Shown here piece by piece: positions 10,409-22,817 of a stretch of 64,000 nucleotides of DNA. The position numbers were made by a program, and so were the translations under genes. Each line of letters starts with the position of its first letter. Position 1 is the first letter of the stretch. This DNA is from Symbiodinium natans (lineage: Eukaryota > Sar > Dinophyceae > Suessiales > Symbiodiniaceae), in assembly GCA_905221605.1 (NCBI GenBank), contig CAJNDS010002476.1, positions 210,037-274,036 of the forward strand, written 5' to 3'. The notes beneath the pieces were generated by a model. That model was not told the origin of the DNA and searched no databases. It saw only the letters and a list, made by a program, of their open reading frames with translations.

Positions 10409-13330
10409 CCTAAACCCTAAATCCTAAACCCTAAACCCTAAACCCCAAACCCCAAACCCTAAACTCTAAGCCCTAAGCCCTAAACCCTACGTCTCGTGGC
10501 TCGTGCTTGAGAGGGCGGCCTCGCCGGCTCTTCTTCTGCGGGGGTGCCCTTGGATTTGGGCTTTGGCGCTAGGGTTTAGGGTTTAGGGTTTGGGTGTAGG
10601 GTTTAGGGTTTGGGGTTTAGGGTTTAGGGTTTGGGGTTTAGGGTTCAGGGTTCAGGGTTTGGGGTTTAGGGTTCAGGGCGGCACCGTTTTTTGAGGTCTT
10701 CTGGATGGAAACGTAGGGGCGACTTGAACGGTGCGTGGTGGTGGGAGTAATCAGGTTCGGGCGTTCGTGCTTGTTGGTGCGCCCTAAACCCTAAACCCTA
10801 AACCCTAAACCCTGAACCCTGAACCCTGAACCTTAAACCCCCCAAACCCTCAACCCTAAACCCTACACCTCAACCCTACTGCCGTTCGAAGGACTCTCTC
10901 TAGTATTGCAGCGTGGCATCAGAGGCAAAAACACAAAACACAGGAGCCATCTCACCCTAGGACCAAATGAGCCCCGGTTATACCCTATACTACAGTTAGG
11001 GTTTGTTTAGGGTTTAGGGTTTAGGGTTCAAGGCATATGAACCATAAACCCGTTTAGGGTTCAATTTTAGTCCTTGAAGGCTACTAATTGCTTGAGAACC
11101 CCCTCCGCCCCCCTCCAGAAATAGAAAACTCATCCCTATAAGGGCCAATATCGGGATTTCCATGTTGAATCTTTGGGGGGGGGGTTCTTCAGCAAATAGT
11201 AGAAGGCCGGTGTTGTCCTGCGTTTACTTAGGGTTTCGGGTTTAAGGTGCATGAACCATAAGACCTCTTAGGGTTCAATCTAGTCCTCAAAAGGTCGGTG
11301 TTGTCCTACGTGAAGGCCTCATTCATCACTTCGGGGATCTCGACGTCTGGGCCGGAGTCGTCCCCTGGCGGCACAGAAGCTGCGAAATCTGAGGCCCCCA
11401 AACCCCCCTAAACCCTAAACCCCAAATCCCAAACCCTATAAACATAAGCCTAGGCTCCCCACAGCCCCCCCCCCCCCGACCCCCCAGTTCCTACAACCCG
11501 CTGGCCTCTTGCCTAAACACTAAACCTTAAACCCTAAACCAGTTGAAGTGGTGAGTGCTGCCATCGACCACAAGAGCCCAATGTTCCTCAACTAAGGAAT
11601 GAAATCAGATTCCCCATCTGAGTGGCTGTCAAAATTATGATCCCTCCCGGGGTACCCTCAATATGAGGTGCCGTATTATAATCGGGATCCAAAAAGGGAC
11701 TATACTTTTCATAATATCTATAAGCCTGAAAGCTTAAGGGATTCCAGAGTGCCTAGGGGTTTAGTGGTTTGCGGTCTAGGGTTTGGGGTGTACAGGTGTT
11801 CACGGGTGCACGCATGCCGCAGAATGATTATAGGGTTCTTGAGGGAGGGGGGGCTCATGGCAATGGCTAGGGAACCTTAGGGAAGCTTCGGGAGCCTTAG
11901 GGAGTAGTGGGGAGTACTGGGGTTACATAGCCCCCTTGAAACTTGAAACCCCCCTCCCCTAGGAACCCCTAAACCCTCAACCCTAAAAAACTCTCAACCC
12001 TAAACCCCACTTCCTAAACCCTAAACCCTGAACCCTATAAGAAGGAGGGCCCCGGCCATTTGTAGGCAGCCGGCTGTAGACGGGCCTCCAGTGGTGGAGG
12101 GGGGGGGGGGAGGGGGGGGCACAGGCGGCCAGGGCTCCTTGAGGCCCCTAAGGTGATAGTTTGGGATGTTCCCCCTCATACAACAACAGTCCTTCATGGG
12201 GATTCTCATAGGGGGTGCTATAATCCCTATTAAGGACTGTTAGTATAAGGGCCAAGTGATACTTGCAGCCTCAGCATCGGGGTCCTTTTGCTGTTGCCCT
12301 GTTCATCAATTGTTTTGCTTTACGTCTGCTTTTCTTGTTGAGGGATTGCATGTTTGAGTGAATACATGATACAATATACCGGGACCTACCGTCCTATGAG
12401 AGGTGGTCTTTTTCGTTTCCGCAGTCTACTGACAAGGACCCGCAACAAAAAAGACCCCCTTTCACCCCTAAATAAGACCCGACAACCCTAAAAACCCAAA
12501 AACCTCCAAAATTCCCAAAGCGCAAGAGCCCAACTACTCCCTAAGGCTCCCCTGAAGCTTCCCTAAGGTTCCCTGGATACCTACCCCCCCATGAACGCCC
12601 CCTCCCTTATCGACCCTTTTACAAAGGCTCTAAAGCGGCCACGCCCCCGCAGGGGTTTAGGGTTTAGGGACTAGGCCACTCCCTAAAACATGAAAACCCA
12701 AGAACCAAACACCTTCAACCCCTAAACCACCTGTAAAACCCCTCGCAAGTCCCACTTAAAGCACCTACATCCTAAACCCTAAACCCTAACCCTGAAACCG
12801 GAAACCCTAAATCCTGAACCCTAAACCCTAAACCCTAAACCCTAAACCCTAAACCCTCAGAAGACACCTAAAGCCTTGAAACTCCCTTCGAAACTTGGCT
12901 GCACTTAGGAGGGTAGCAAAAAACTAAATTTTTAGCTGCCTTATTCAGAAGCCCAATAAACCCAAAAAGGCTAAGGATCTAAAGGGCTAATAAACCCAAA
13001 ACGGCTAGGGATGCAAAGTTACACCCTAAACCCCAAACCCCAAACCCTAAACCCTGAACCCTAAAGCACCACAAAGCAAAGTACCACAAAGGAAACCCAC
13101 TGAGGGCCCTCACGAAGCCACGGCACCCGGGTGCCAGGGCGCGCCACTGCCATCGATCCGGAGGCTCGCCATGGCTTTAAAGGGCCTTTATCGGGTTTAG
13201 GGTTTAGGGTTTAGGTGTTTGGGGTTTAGGGCTTAGGGTTTAGGTGTTTGGGGTTTAGGGTTTAGGGTTTAGGGTTTAGGGTCTAGGGTTTAGGGTTTAG
13301 GGTTTAGGGTTTCCAGGCTGATGGAACCTG
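10409..13330. repeat. Array and MITE mosaic, no firm gene
   Basis: CCCTAAA arrays lie near 10,409-10,490, 10,785-10,870 and 12,773-12,858. TTTAGGG arrays lie near 10,569-10,676, 10,999-11,030 and 13,195-13,312. The islands hold fragments of repeat families seen elsewhere in the window. The element AACCTTAGGGAAGC at 11,843-11,960 recurs at 43,207-43,325 and in reverse at 12,538-12,600. The stretch ACTTGGCTGCACTTA at 12,893 recurs at 18,879. Small open islands (10,494-10,560, 13,085-13,190) could be exons, but strand and frame are undecided. Confidence 0.65.
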
Positions 13331-13854
13331 ATATTGGCGTTTGTAGAGCTTGGAGGGAATTTGGACATGGGCTGATTGGTGTCAGGCTTTACGCGCGGGC
13401 TTGGGGGGATGGGGAGAACGGCGCGCCGGCTGTCAGGCCTGGATTTGCAGGGTTTAGGGTTTAGGGTTTAGGGTTTAGGGTTTGGGGTTTGGGGTTTGGG
13501 GTTTAGGGTTTAGGGTTTAGGGTTTGGGGCTTCGAACCTGGCGCCGCCGTGGCTCCCACTACCGACAGACGTGCTAATGGCAGGTGGATCTAGATGCTTC
13601 AGGCTAGAAGCCCCATGGCTTGAATGGTGTTTTTAGGGTTTAGGGTTTGGGGTTTAGGGTTTAGGGTTTGGGGCTTCGGAAGATAAGTCAATGCAGAAAA
13701 CGAAACACTGCACTTTGGAAAGACTCTACACCCCCCCCCCAAAAAAAAAAAAAAAAAAAAGATCCGAAATTTCAACCATAGACTTCCTAAAACCCTAAAC
13801 CCGAAACCCGAAACCCTAAACCCTAAACCCTAGCACCCGGCTGCTGTATCACTA

Positions 13855-13932
13855 TATCTGTGCTGACTTCAGATTCTCCGTCACCTTTGAGCCCATGGGT
13901 GCACCACAGCCGCCACTTTCCTACACGGCCGC
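13855..13932 (+). CDS. Candidate exon, unknown gene
   Basis: The island sits between a CCCTAAA array on the left and a TTTAGGG array on the right, the same arrangement as around the eL14 exons. The plus frame is open throughout and reads DFRFSVTFEPMGAPQPPLSY. The acceptor could be at ...GACTTCAG or further upstream. Not recognised; the opposite strand is not excluded. Confidence 0.35.
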
Positions 13933-13933
13933 C

Positions 13934-14100
13934 AGGGTTTAGGGTTTAGGGTTTAGGGTTTAGGGTTTAGGGTTTAGGGTTTAGGGTTTAGGGTCTAGGG
14001 TTTGGGGTTTGGGGTTTAGGGTTTAGGGTTTAGGGTTTAGGGTTTGGGGTTTAGGGTTTAGGGTTTAGGGTTTAGGGTTTAGGGTTTAGGGTTTAGGGTC
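13934..14100 (+). repeat. TTTAGGG array
   Basis: About 23 heptamers, with a few TTTGGGG and TCTAGGG variants. A CCCTAAA array lies close by on the right at 14,194-14,268, so the pair forms an inverted arrangement around a ~95-bp island. Confidence 0.95.
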
Positions 14101-14349
14101 TAAGTTTTTGCCTTCCGCAGCTTCTTCCTCAGCTGCTACCCCAGTCCGTACATATCGGTCTCAGAAAGGGGCCCCTGGCGTTTCTATAAGGATTAAACCC
14201 TAAACCCTAAACCCTAAACCCTAAACCCTAAACCCTAAACCCTAAACCCTAAACCCTAAACCCTAAACCGAGGGGTTTACGAAACTATGGGACCCCTAAC
14301 ATAGACCCCAAAATCGCAGGATTCCCTTATCATAAGGACCCCAATAAAG

Positions 14350-14443
14350 TACCCCCTTGGGATGTTCTTATACTGACAGTCCTTAATGGGGATTCTAATA
14401 GGGGGTACTATCATCCTTAAGGACTGTTCGAACATCCCAAGTA
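14350..14443. mobile_element. MITE-like element with terminal inverted repeats
   Basis: The left end (CTTGGGATGTTCTTATACTG ... CAGTCCTTAA) is matched in reverse by the right end (CCTTAAGGACTGTTCGAACA followed by TCCCAAG). The core 'tggggattct(a/c)atagggggt(a/g)ct' also occurs near 12,197-12,225, so this is a family. No ORF. Confidence 0.65.
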
Positions 14444-14649
14444 CTCCCTAGTATCGCAACCTCCCATAAAGGCCTAGACTGGGGCTACCTGGGCGCACAG
14501 GAGTTTGATAAGATGGCCATGTGGTGATGCAAGGTGAGGCACTGGATGGCCTGCCGACAAAGATTTAGGGTTTAGGGTTCAGGGTTTAGGGTTCAGGGTC
14601 TAGGGTTTGGGGTTTAGGGTTTCGGGTTTGGGGTTTGGGGTTTAGGGTG

Positions 14650-16140
14650 GTGCAACCGCCCATGGAAGTGTCATCGTGACATGTAGCTGTGGTCGCAACG
14701 ATTCGCCGACCATTTCACCTCTTCGTACTCCAGTATTGAAAATGGGGAGCCCCTCGCCTGCCTGCTGAGAGTCTTCTTTTGCCAAATCAAATTATTCAAA
14801 TATCCAAGGCAATGTGGTTTTGCAAGATCATATTTACAAAGTATCAAAAAATTTTGTTGTGAGTGTGAACGTTACCATAGCTAAGAATGATTAGAGCTTT
14901 CTATTAAGGGAGCGACCACCAGGACATTCTATCACAAAAGGATCCCTCAGCTGATCAAACACTCCCAACCAAACGAAATAATCATGAGGTCCTGTGAATG
15001 CATAGCGCGCAACGTTAAACATTTGCGCAGCCTGTCCAACCAGCATCAGGAACAGTGGTAGAGTAAGCAGAAAAAAAGATACCACGCCACCGTTCGAGGA
15101 GCAGTTTCATCAAAATACATGTACATTCGTACAAACAAACATCACATAAACCCTAAACCCCAAGCCCTAAACCTTAAACGCTAAACCCTAAACCCTAAAC
15201 CCTGAACCCTAAACCCTAAACCCTAAACCCTAAACCCTCAACCCTAAAAGTCCGTCTTCCAGAAGTGGACGAAGAAATGTCGGAAAGGCTTGGAGACAAG
15301 GGAACTCCAACTGGGTGGTGGCAAAGGATGACAGCGTTTTGGGGTTTGGGGGTTGGGGTTTAGGGTTTAGGGTTTAGGGTTTAGGGTTTAGGGTTTAGGG
15401 TTTAGGGTTTAGGGTTTAGGGTTTAGGCTTCCCTCCTACTAAGAACAAGTAAGCCTGCTGCCCAGGTGGGCCCAGGGCATAGGGCTAGCCAACCTTAGAG
15501 TCCCCTTAAAGGCCCCTTAATTAAGGAACATACCTTAAATCATATTAGGGTTCCGTTGAGAATGTAGAGGATAAATTCATTCATTAAGGGGAGAGGGAGA
15601 GGGAATGTCAGCCTTGGCAGGTAAGGTAGGTTTAGGGCTTAGGGACTCTGTCTGTCTTAAAACACCAAGTCTAGGGCTTCTGCCACTGGCTGAGGGGTTG
15701 CTTAGTTGCCAGGCTGCTGAGGTAGGAGCCATCCTTGTTCCGCACGCTGCATCAGGGTTATGGCAAAATGATGGTTTAGGGGGTTTAGGGTTTAGGGTTT
15801 AGGGTTTAGGGTTTAGGGTTTAGGGTGAGGAACCCATGCAATGGTGGCCGCATGACGTCTGCAGGTTCATCACCCGGGGATGACATTTTTCGCCCGTGCG
15901 TCGCGCACATGTGGCAGAAAGATGGAGGAACTCAAAGCTAGGCGTCCCTGTAAGGGTCACATGGTTTCTGCTGGGGAGCTACCATACAAAGTACCCCTCA
16001 ATCCTAAACCCTAACCCCTAACTAATCAGACGCGCAGCTGGAGTGGGAGCTTGACGCGGCAGATGCCACCGCGTCGTCTGCCGATTGTCACAAGGTCGCG
16101 TCCAGCCCTATGGGTGAGGTGCTGGGGTTAAGTCTAGAGC
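14650..16140. other. Unique sequence with arrays, no gene called
   Basis: 14,650-15,150 is AT-richer unique sequence without a convincing ORF. CCCTAAA lies at 15,149-15,247 and TTTAGGG at 15,355-15,428 and 15,776-15,826. The island 15,250-15,350 has an open plus frame containing KWTKKCRKGLETRELQLGG and could be an exon. 15,515-15,560 carries the CCTTAATTAAGG element family also found at 21.4 and 41.4 kb. Confidence 0.45.
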
Positions 16141-16167
16141 TCATGTATAGACAGACACATACCCATA

Positions 16168-16345
16168 TACGTGTATGTATATATATATATATGCACATGT
16201 GTATATATATATATATATAGTTTGAGGTATACATGGTTTTATATGGAATATATATATATATATATGTATATATATGTATATATGTATATATGTGTATATA
16301 TATATATACGTGTATATATATATATGTATATATATATATATGATA
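16168..16345. repeat. (TA)n microsatellite
   Basis: Alternating TA with TG/CA interruptions, about 180 bp. Tyr/Ile-rich frames on both strands across it are artefacts of the repeat. Confidence 0.95.
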
Positions 16346-16474
16346 GCGAGCTCCGGTGGCGAACGCGCCGGCTTAGAGGAGCCAAGCGCCACCTTCTCAC
16401 CGGGTCCGCGGTCTTCAAAGGCTTCCGACAGGGAAAAACGGAGGTCGTGAGCAAGCTTCTCAAACTCAGTTCAT

Positions 16475-17925
16475 GCCCTAAACCCTAGCCCTAAACCCTA
16501 AACCCTAAACCCTAAACCCTAAACCCCAAAGCCCTAAACCCTAAACCCCTCAGAAAGGTAGTCCTAAATATGAACCTTGTAAGCCCAAGAAGGGAAAGTA
16601 TGTAATATCCCGAGAGCTACCTAGGTTCATGTCAGGAAATCACAGGGTCAATGTACGAGTCCGGCGTTCTCAATAAGGAAGTGCAAGTAGCACCAGTTTA
16701 TTGAGTTCGCATTGCCTAAATAAAAAAATCTACTCACTAAATAGAAACTTTTTTATTTGGAGAGCACGCATCCGGGAAGGTAAGAAAGACAGACAAGTTC
16801 TAGCAGACCATTGGGGCTTTGCTGCAACTGAAAACCTTTGTATTATGATTCTTGTTACTATTTTATTGATTTATTAAACTATGAACATGTATACTATTGC
16901 TGATATTCAATATTGAGAAGCCGCCAACACCTCCTCACGGACACTGAGGGACACGGATGCTATCTATGCACACGACTCAGATGGGCTTGGGCTGTTGAAT
17001 TCATGCTGACCAGTGATCGGCGATACTCTGGGTCTAAGAGACGATGGAGTACACCATGCCCATACCGTCTTGAACGACACCACGATCAAAATGAAACAAA
17101 CTAAACCCTAAGCCTTAAACCCTAAACCCTAAACCCTCAATCCTAAACCCTAAACCCTAAACCGGTCAAGCCAAGCACATGTAAGTCAGTAGCGCCCGCC
17201 AGCACCGTCGGGAACCATGGTGTTTGGGTCTGCAGCCACTTTGGCTACCGGCTTAGCCGTGGAGGGTGAATGCCTGTCTTGCAAGGTTTAGAGCTTCAAG
17301 ATGTAACCCTAAACCCTAAGCCCTAAGCACCAAACCCTAAACCTTAAACCCTAAACCCCAAACCCTAACCCCTAAACCTAAACGCTCCCCCCTGCCCAAA
17401 CTTCGGGATTCAGGGTGTTAGGAATAAAAGTCTGGCCCGGGATGCTCCCAGAACCCTCATTTCATCCGAATATCTTCAAACCCGAACACTGCAGGGTCCA
17501 TGGTTTAGGGTTTAGGGTTTAGGGTTTAGGGGGGTTTAGGGTTTAGGGTTTAGGGTTTAGGGTTTAGGGTTTAGGGTTTAGGGTTTAGGGTTTAGGGTTT
17601 AGGGTTTAGGGTTTAGGGTTTAGGGTTTAGGGATGCTTACGGTGTAGCCCTGCGCGCTAACCATAAACCCTAAACCCTGAAGGCTAAACCCTCGACCCCT
17701 CAAAACCCTAAGCTCTCTCAGAGTCCCCAAAACCCTGACAAGCTGCAAGCCCTAAACCCTGCTTCCTAAACCCTAAACCCTAAACCCTAAACCCCAAACC
17801 CTTAACCCTAAACCCACTCTTTTGCTCCTTCTACACTCTTGGGGCTCAATCACAAGCCGCATTCCGCTGGGCGCTGGCGCCATCCCCGAGTCCTCGCCAC
17901 TCTTCGCCACTCTTTTGGGGGGGTA
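16475..17925. repeat. Array mosaic with exon-like islands
   Basis: CCCTAAA arrays lie at 16,480-16,548, 17,100-17,163, 17,305-17,385 and 17,763-17,815. A TTTAGGG array lies at 17,502-17,632. 16,550-16,910 is unique AT-rich sequence. The island 17,826-17,920, flanked CCCTAAA-left and TTTAGGG-right, is open on the minus strand and contains SGEDSGMAPAPSGMRLVIEP, a possible exon. No gene is named. Confidence 0.5.
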
Positions 17926-18131
17926 GGGTTTAGGGTTTAGGGTTTAGGGTTTAGGGTTTAGGGTTTAGGGTTTAGGGTTTAGGGTTTAGGGTTTAGGGTT
18001 TCGGGTTTAGGGTTTAGGGTTTAGGGTTCAGGGTTCAGGGTTTAGGGTTTAGGGTTTAGGGTTTAGGGTTTAGGGTTTAGGGTTTAGGGTTTAGGGTTTA
18101 GGGTTTAGGGTTTAGGGTTTAGGGTTTAGGG
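17926..18131 (+). repeat. Long TTTAGGG array
   Basis: About 29 units, nearly pure apart from TTTCGGG and TTCAGGG variants near 18,000-18,035. It is one of the longest pure G-strand runs in the window. Confidence 0.95.
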
Positions 18132-18343
18132 AACACAAGCGAAGCTATCCTTGGTTGCTGATTACCCCCCCAATAAAAGTTTAACTTTTAGCTCCCTCAA
18201 TATGAAGTTACCCTAAACCCTAAACCCTAAACCCTAAACTTATTAATGTGATAAAAAAAAAGTTGTAGTAAAGTCTACCAGCTAGCATCAAGGCGTGTAA
18301 GACTGTCACATCGTCAGTTCCTTCACCGCGTGAGTCGGCTCTT

Positions 18344-18494
18344 CTTGGAGGTTCCTGGTACTTAGTAACTAGATATAACTGTACTTAGAACTGTACTTAG
18401 AATACCCCTAAAGGGCCTTGTAAGGGCTATCCCAATTATAAGTAGGGTTATAGGCCCAGGTATAAGTGGTTATTAAGTCCCATGAACCTCCAAG
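18344..18494. mobile_element. MITE, GGAGGTTCATGGTACTTA family (copy 1)
   Basis: The left end CTTGGAGGTTCCTGGTACTT and the right end (reverse complement of CTTGGAGGTTCATGGGACTT) form imperfect terminal inverted repeats around an AT-rich core with TTATAAGTAGGGTTATA. Better preserved copies lie at 37,641-37,799 and 47,472-47,624. Confidence 0.75.
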
Positions 18495-18519
18495 TTGGCC
18501 AGGTCGGTGTCAGGTGTGG

Positions 18520-20100
18520 GGTTTAGGGTTTAGGGTTTAGTGTTTAGGGTTTATCGTTTAGGGTTTAGGGTTAAGGGTTTAGGGTTTAGGGTAGTCCTAA
18601 ATTGGAACCTCCGAAGCCCAAAACGAAGTTCGCACTCGAATCTGCCAAGTCCTTGGCAGGTGAACGGCTGGAACTTCGTGATGTCGGAAGGAACGTGGTC
18701 CTGCCCCAAAGATGCCCCTAAACCCAAAACACTCAGCCCTAAACCCTAAACCCTGAAAACATCACCTCATTTTTGGGTGCTACTCCTGCGGCTTCACGCA
18801 ATATCCATGGGGAGGTTACCCCTAAAGCGAAGAGCCCTTGAACGGGATTCTAGTACCCCTATGATAATCCTATTTAACTTGGCTGCACTTAAGGGGGTAG
18901 CTAAAAATTAATTTTTAGCTGCCTTTTTTCAGAAACCCAATAAACCCAAAAAGGCTAAGGATCTGAAGTTACAGTAAAGCACCATAAAGTTCAGGACTGT
19001 TAGTATAGGGGGGAACACCCCAAAGTCTCCGAGGCCACCGAACTTCAGAGCTGTCCAGGAGGTTGCGCAGCGTGGAACGATACCACACCTGGGTGACAGC
19101 TGGTGACATTCATCCTGAAACCCAATTTGAAGAAGACAGACGACACCCTGAACCCTGAACCCTGAACACTGAACCCTGAACCCTAAACCCTAAACCCTAA
19201 ACCCTAAACCCTAAACCCCCACAGAAGTCGAAAGCTTCAGTCTCTATTCTTTACCTGTAAAGAACCTTAAGCTGCCGCAGCGACATGTAGGGGAGGCCAT
19301 GAAGATCAAAATGCAACCGGCAGTGCCTTGGCACCTGGTTGCCCATAACCATGAGACCTGAAAAACCCTGCGCCTGGGCACTCAACCGCCAAGAGCATGG
19401 CGGCCCAAAAAACCACATAAACATAAGGATCCTACAAACAGTTTTTTTTTCGGAATCCACCTTACAGGGGCCCTTGTACCCCAATAGTAGGATCCTTATC
19501 TTTATGTGGGCTTTTGGGCCCCTGAGAGTAACCTAGGAATAAAAAGGGTTCCGGGTTTCGGGTTTGGGGTTTAGGGTTTGGGACTTGGAGCTTGGGTTCG
19601 GGGTCTGGGCTTAGGGTTTAGGGTTTGGGGTTTAGGGATCGAAGAGTAACCTAGGAAAAACAGTGTACCCTGTTTGGCTTACTTAAAGAGGCGTACACGG
19701 GAACCTAAGTGTAAAAAAACATCACCACGACAAGGCCGCCCACCCGTGCACGCTGGCGCTTCTTGGCAAAGTTGTCCGACCTGAGGGGAGGGGGTGCTGG
19801 ATTTCGAGGAGCACACACTTGAAAAAAGAGATGTGGTGATTTCGCTAGATTAGGGTCCCTTTTGGAGTCCTTATTGTAAGGCGGCCCCTCTTATTTCGGG
19901 TACCAAAAAAGGGACGATAACTTTCAGAACTCGACCATAGTTCAGGTGTTCCCACGTAGGGGCCTTTACATACTGGGGTGATGGCCACTAAAGTTCACTA
20001 ACAGTGACATGAGGGATATAAACCCTAAACCCTAAACCCTAAACCCTAAACCCTAAACCCTAAACCCTAAACCCTAAACCCTAAACCCTAAACCCATCGA
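18520..20100. repeat. Array and repeat mosaic
   Basis: Short TTTAGGG arrays lie at 18,520-18,590 and 19,555-19,640. CCCTAAA arrays lie at 18,737-18,755, 19,145-19,219 and 20,021-20,095. 19,251-19,540 carries an open minus-strand frame of 77 codons with no recognised domain, overlapping the AGGATCCTTAT element family. No firm gene. Confidence 0.5.
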
Positions 20101-20102
20101 GA

Positions 20103-20172
20103 AGCCAAGGCTGTTCTGGGAGTCGCGCGTGAAGGTCACGTGGGAAGCGAGATCCCGCAGCGTGCGGCATCT
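20103..20172 (+). CDS. Candidate exon, unknown gene
   Basis: The island is flanked by CCCTAAA on the left and a long TTTAGGG array (20,188-20,296) on the right. The plus frame ATC GAG AAG is open and encodes a basic, tryptophan-containing segment (KPRLFWESRVKVTWEARSRS). It ends at a good GT donor, CTGG|GTAAGA. The upstream acceptor is not obvious. Not recognised. Confidence 0.4.
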
Positions 20173-20187
20173 GGGTAAGATTGGTTT

Positions 20188-20325
20188 AGGGTTTAGGGTT
20201 TAGGGTTTAGGGTTTAGGGTTTAGGGTTTAGGGTTTAGGGTTTAGGGTTTAGGGTTTAGGGTTTAGGGTTTAGGGTTTAGGGTTTAGGGTTTAGGGTCTA
20301 GGGTCTAGGGTTTAGGGTTTAGGGC
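20188..20325 (+). repeat. TTTAGGG array
   Basis: Eighteen or so units, with TCTAGGG variants at the right end. Confidence 0.95.
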
Positions 20326-20784
20326 TCAGAGACGAGCTATCCCCAACCAGAGACTTCTTGAGGCATCAGGAGCACTAGCCAGGATGGGTTTGGCATCTAG
20401 GGCTTAAGCTCTTCAGAAATCATGGCATGGGCTGCCCTAGAACCCTAAACCCTAAACCCTAAACCCTACACCCTAAACCCTAAACCCTAAACCCTGCTCT
20501 GAAACATTCCGCATCTCCCCACCTCTGGATCAGCCTCAGCGGCAACATTGGCCTCGAAATGGCACAATGCAGTCACACAGGAGGTTGTTGCAACTTAGAA
20601 CTCTCTGACTGGGTTTAGGGTTTAGTGTTTAGGGTTTGGGGCTTAGGGTTTAGGGTTTCGGGTTTAGGGTACGATATGGAATCCTTAGACGCAGGATCCC
20701 CGAAAGGGACCCCAACTTACAACAATCATTCGGGTACTTCCCATCTTTATTCCTATAACACTGTGCGGCCTCAAGCTGTAAACA

Positions 20785-20830
<46 letters not shown>

Positions 20831-21440
20831 ACCCTAAACCCTAAACCCTACACCCTAAACCCAAATCCTAAACCCGAAACCCTAAACACAGATAGGGATC
20901 TTCCCGGGGTGGATAGCTATGCTGCAACAAAGCCACTCGATGCGGTTTGAGGTTTAGGGCTTCGGCTTTAACCCCCCAAATTCGGGTTTAGGGTTTAGGG
21001 TTTCGGGTTTAGGGTTTGGGGTTTGGGGTTTAGGGTTTAGGGTTTAGTGTAAACCCTAACCCTTAAACCCTGCTAGCTCCCCGCGCCTCCCCGCATAGAA
21101 CTCTTGCCGGATCCAGTCCCGCAGCTTCAGGTGCTGCAAGCGGCGTCGAGGTGGGGACATCGAAGGGGTTTAGGGGGGTTTAGCGTTTAGGGTTAGGGTT
21201 AGGGTTTAGGGTTTAGGGTTTAGGGTTTCGGGTTTCGGGTTTCGGGCTTAGGGTTTAGGGCGAGGGTTTAGGGGGTTAGGGTTTAGGGTTTAGGGGTTAG
21301 GGCTTGGGGCTTAGGGCTTCGGGCTTAGGGCTTAGGGCTGAGGGCTTAGGGCTGAGGGCTTAGGGCTTGGCAGGAGGGTGATTTGGGGTTGGGTCCGGCT
21401 GCCACTCTATGCTGCACTACAAGGTGCGCTAAGTACGCGA

Positions 21441-21850
21441 TTAAGGAATATACCTTGAATCATATTAGGATTCCTCTTATGATTTAATTAAGGTATCTTC
21501 CTTAATTAAGGAGTATTGGGCTCTCTGGGTGATACCATAAGATGAGATGATATGACTTGACTTGATGTTTTGCGACATGGTATGATGTGTGTAAGCACAC
21601 ATAATATACATTTCCATTTGCAGCTGCAACGAGCTAGAAAAATAGAGACACACCATACACTTTGTACCATGCACAGCGAAGGCACATGCACAACACAACA
21701 TGATATCTTTCTGTACACTTAACTTCTCCAGGACAAACGTTTGAACTTCATTTTGTACTAAATAAGGAAACCCAACAAGCATATGGGGTTTCCGACATTA
21801 GGGGTACCTTATTGGGGTCCTTAGTACAAGGTAATCCTGCTATTTGGGGG
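21441..21850. other. AT-rich insert with MITE-family fragments
   Basis: 21,441-21,515 holds copies of the CCTTAATTAAGG / AATATACCTT element. The middle (21,520-21,780) is AT-rich, with a minus-strand open frame of 101 codons without recognised domains. 21,780-21,850 is a copy of the GGGGTACCTTATTGGGGTCC family found also near 31.0, 32.3 and 37.05 kb. The open frame is not called as a gene. Confidence 0.5.
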
Positions 21851-21899
21851 GGGTCTGAACCCTAAACCCTAAACCCTAAACCCTAAACCTCAATGTTTT

Positions 21900-22016
21900 C
21901 GTAAATCGATATTCAGAGCGCAACTGTGCCAGAGTGCCAGAGCTGCCTGGATGCCTTCGTCCACGAGTTCATCAAGGCTTGTCCGCAGAGTCCAGCTGGC
22001 TGCCCTTGCAAAGACG
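21900..22016. CDS. Candidate exon, strand unresolved
   Basis: Flanked by CCCTAAA (left) and TTTAGGG (right). The plus frame gives a cysteine-rich segment (CQSCLDAFVHEFIKACPQSP). The minus frame is equally open and gives an amphipathic segment (SLDELVDEGIQAALALWHS). Both have high G/C at third positions, so strand cannot be decided by reading alone. Confidence 0.35.
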
Positions 22017-22304
22017 GGGTTTAGGGTTTAGGGTTTAGGGTTTAGGGTTTAGGGTTTGGGGTTTGGGGTTTGGGGTTTGGGGTTTGGGGTTTATGGTTTA
22101 GGGTTTAGGGTTTAGGGTTTCCCCTAAACGCTCCTAAAATCAAGAACGAGGAGGATTCAGACCACCATGGCTCGTTTGATAGTGAGGTGGGCATCCTGGC
22201 AGTACCGGGATGAGAAGCAACAGTAGCTACCGGCCATTAGGGTTTAGAGTTAAGGGTTTACGTTTTGGGGTTTAGGGTTCAGGGTTTAGGGTTTAGGGGT
22301 TAGT

Positions 22305-22640
22305 AAACCCTCACATCGAAGCTCGGGATTGATGCTTGGCTGAGGGCATCGACAGCAAGTTGAAACACGCAGACCTTCAACAGCATCGCTTCGGGAAACT
22401 TTATGGAACCCTTTGTTGCTAGCTTCGCTAGGGTTTAGGGTTTAGGGTTAGGGTTTAGGGTTAGGGTTTAGGGTGTAGGGTTAAGGGTGAAGGGTTGAGG
22501 GTGTAGGGTCAAGGGTTTAGGGTTTAGGGTTTAGGGTTTAGGGTTTAGGGTTTGGCTAGCAGGAGCCCCGCCTGGTCTTGGACTCGTCCGTATCCAGCCA
22601 CTCTGCCAGCGCATGGTCCTACGGCAGCAGCCGTGGCAGG
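22305..22640 (-). CDS. Two candidate minus-strand exons, unknown gene
   Basis: Near 22,312-22,400 the minus strand reads EAMLLKVCVFQLAVDALSQA in an open frame, bounded by a TTTAGGG array at 22,431. Near 22,557-22,620 it reads DHALAEWLDTDESKTRRG after a plausible CCGTAG acceptor. A TTTAGGG array (22,431-22,552) separates them. They might be consecutive exons of one gene; the product is unknown. Confidence 0.35.
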
Positions 22641-22817
22641 AACCCTGAACACCTTGAACACCCTGAACCACCTGAACCCTAAACCCTAAACCCTAAGCCC
22701 TAAACCCTAAACCCTAAACCCTAAACCCATTTCATCCCCCCAGGCCAAGGATGGTGCGAGCTCTTAAGAATCTTCGGCAGTCGCATCGTGTCTGCCCTTT
22801 TCCCCTGCCTTTTGCAG

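Noticed and set aside
16141-16488. Tyr/Ile-rich open frames on both strands
   Set aside because: Translation of the TA microsatellite.
21477-21782. 101-codon minus-strand frame
   Set aside because: AT-rich, low G/C at third positions compared with other exons here, flanked by MITE fragments and with no recognised domain.
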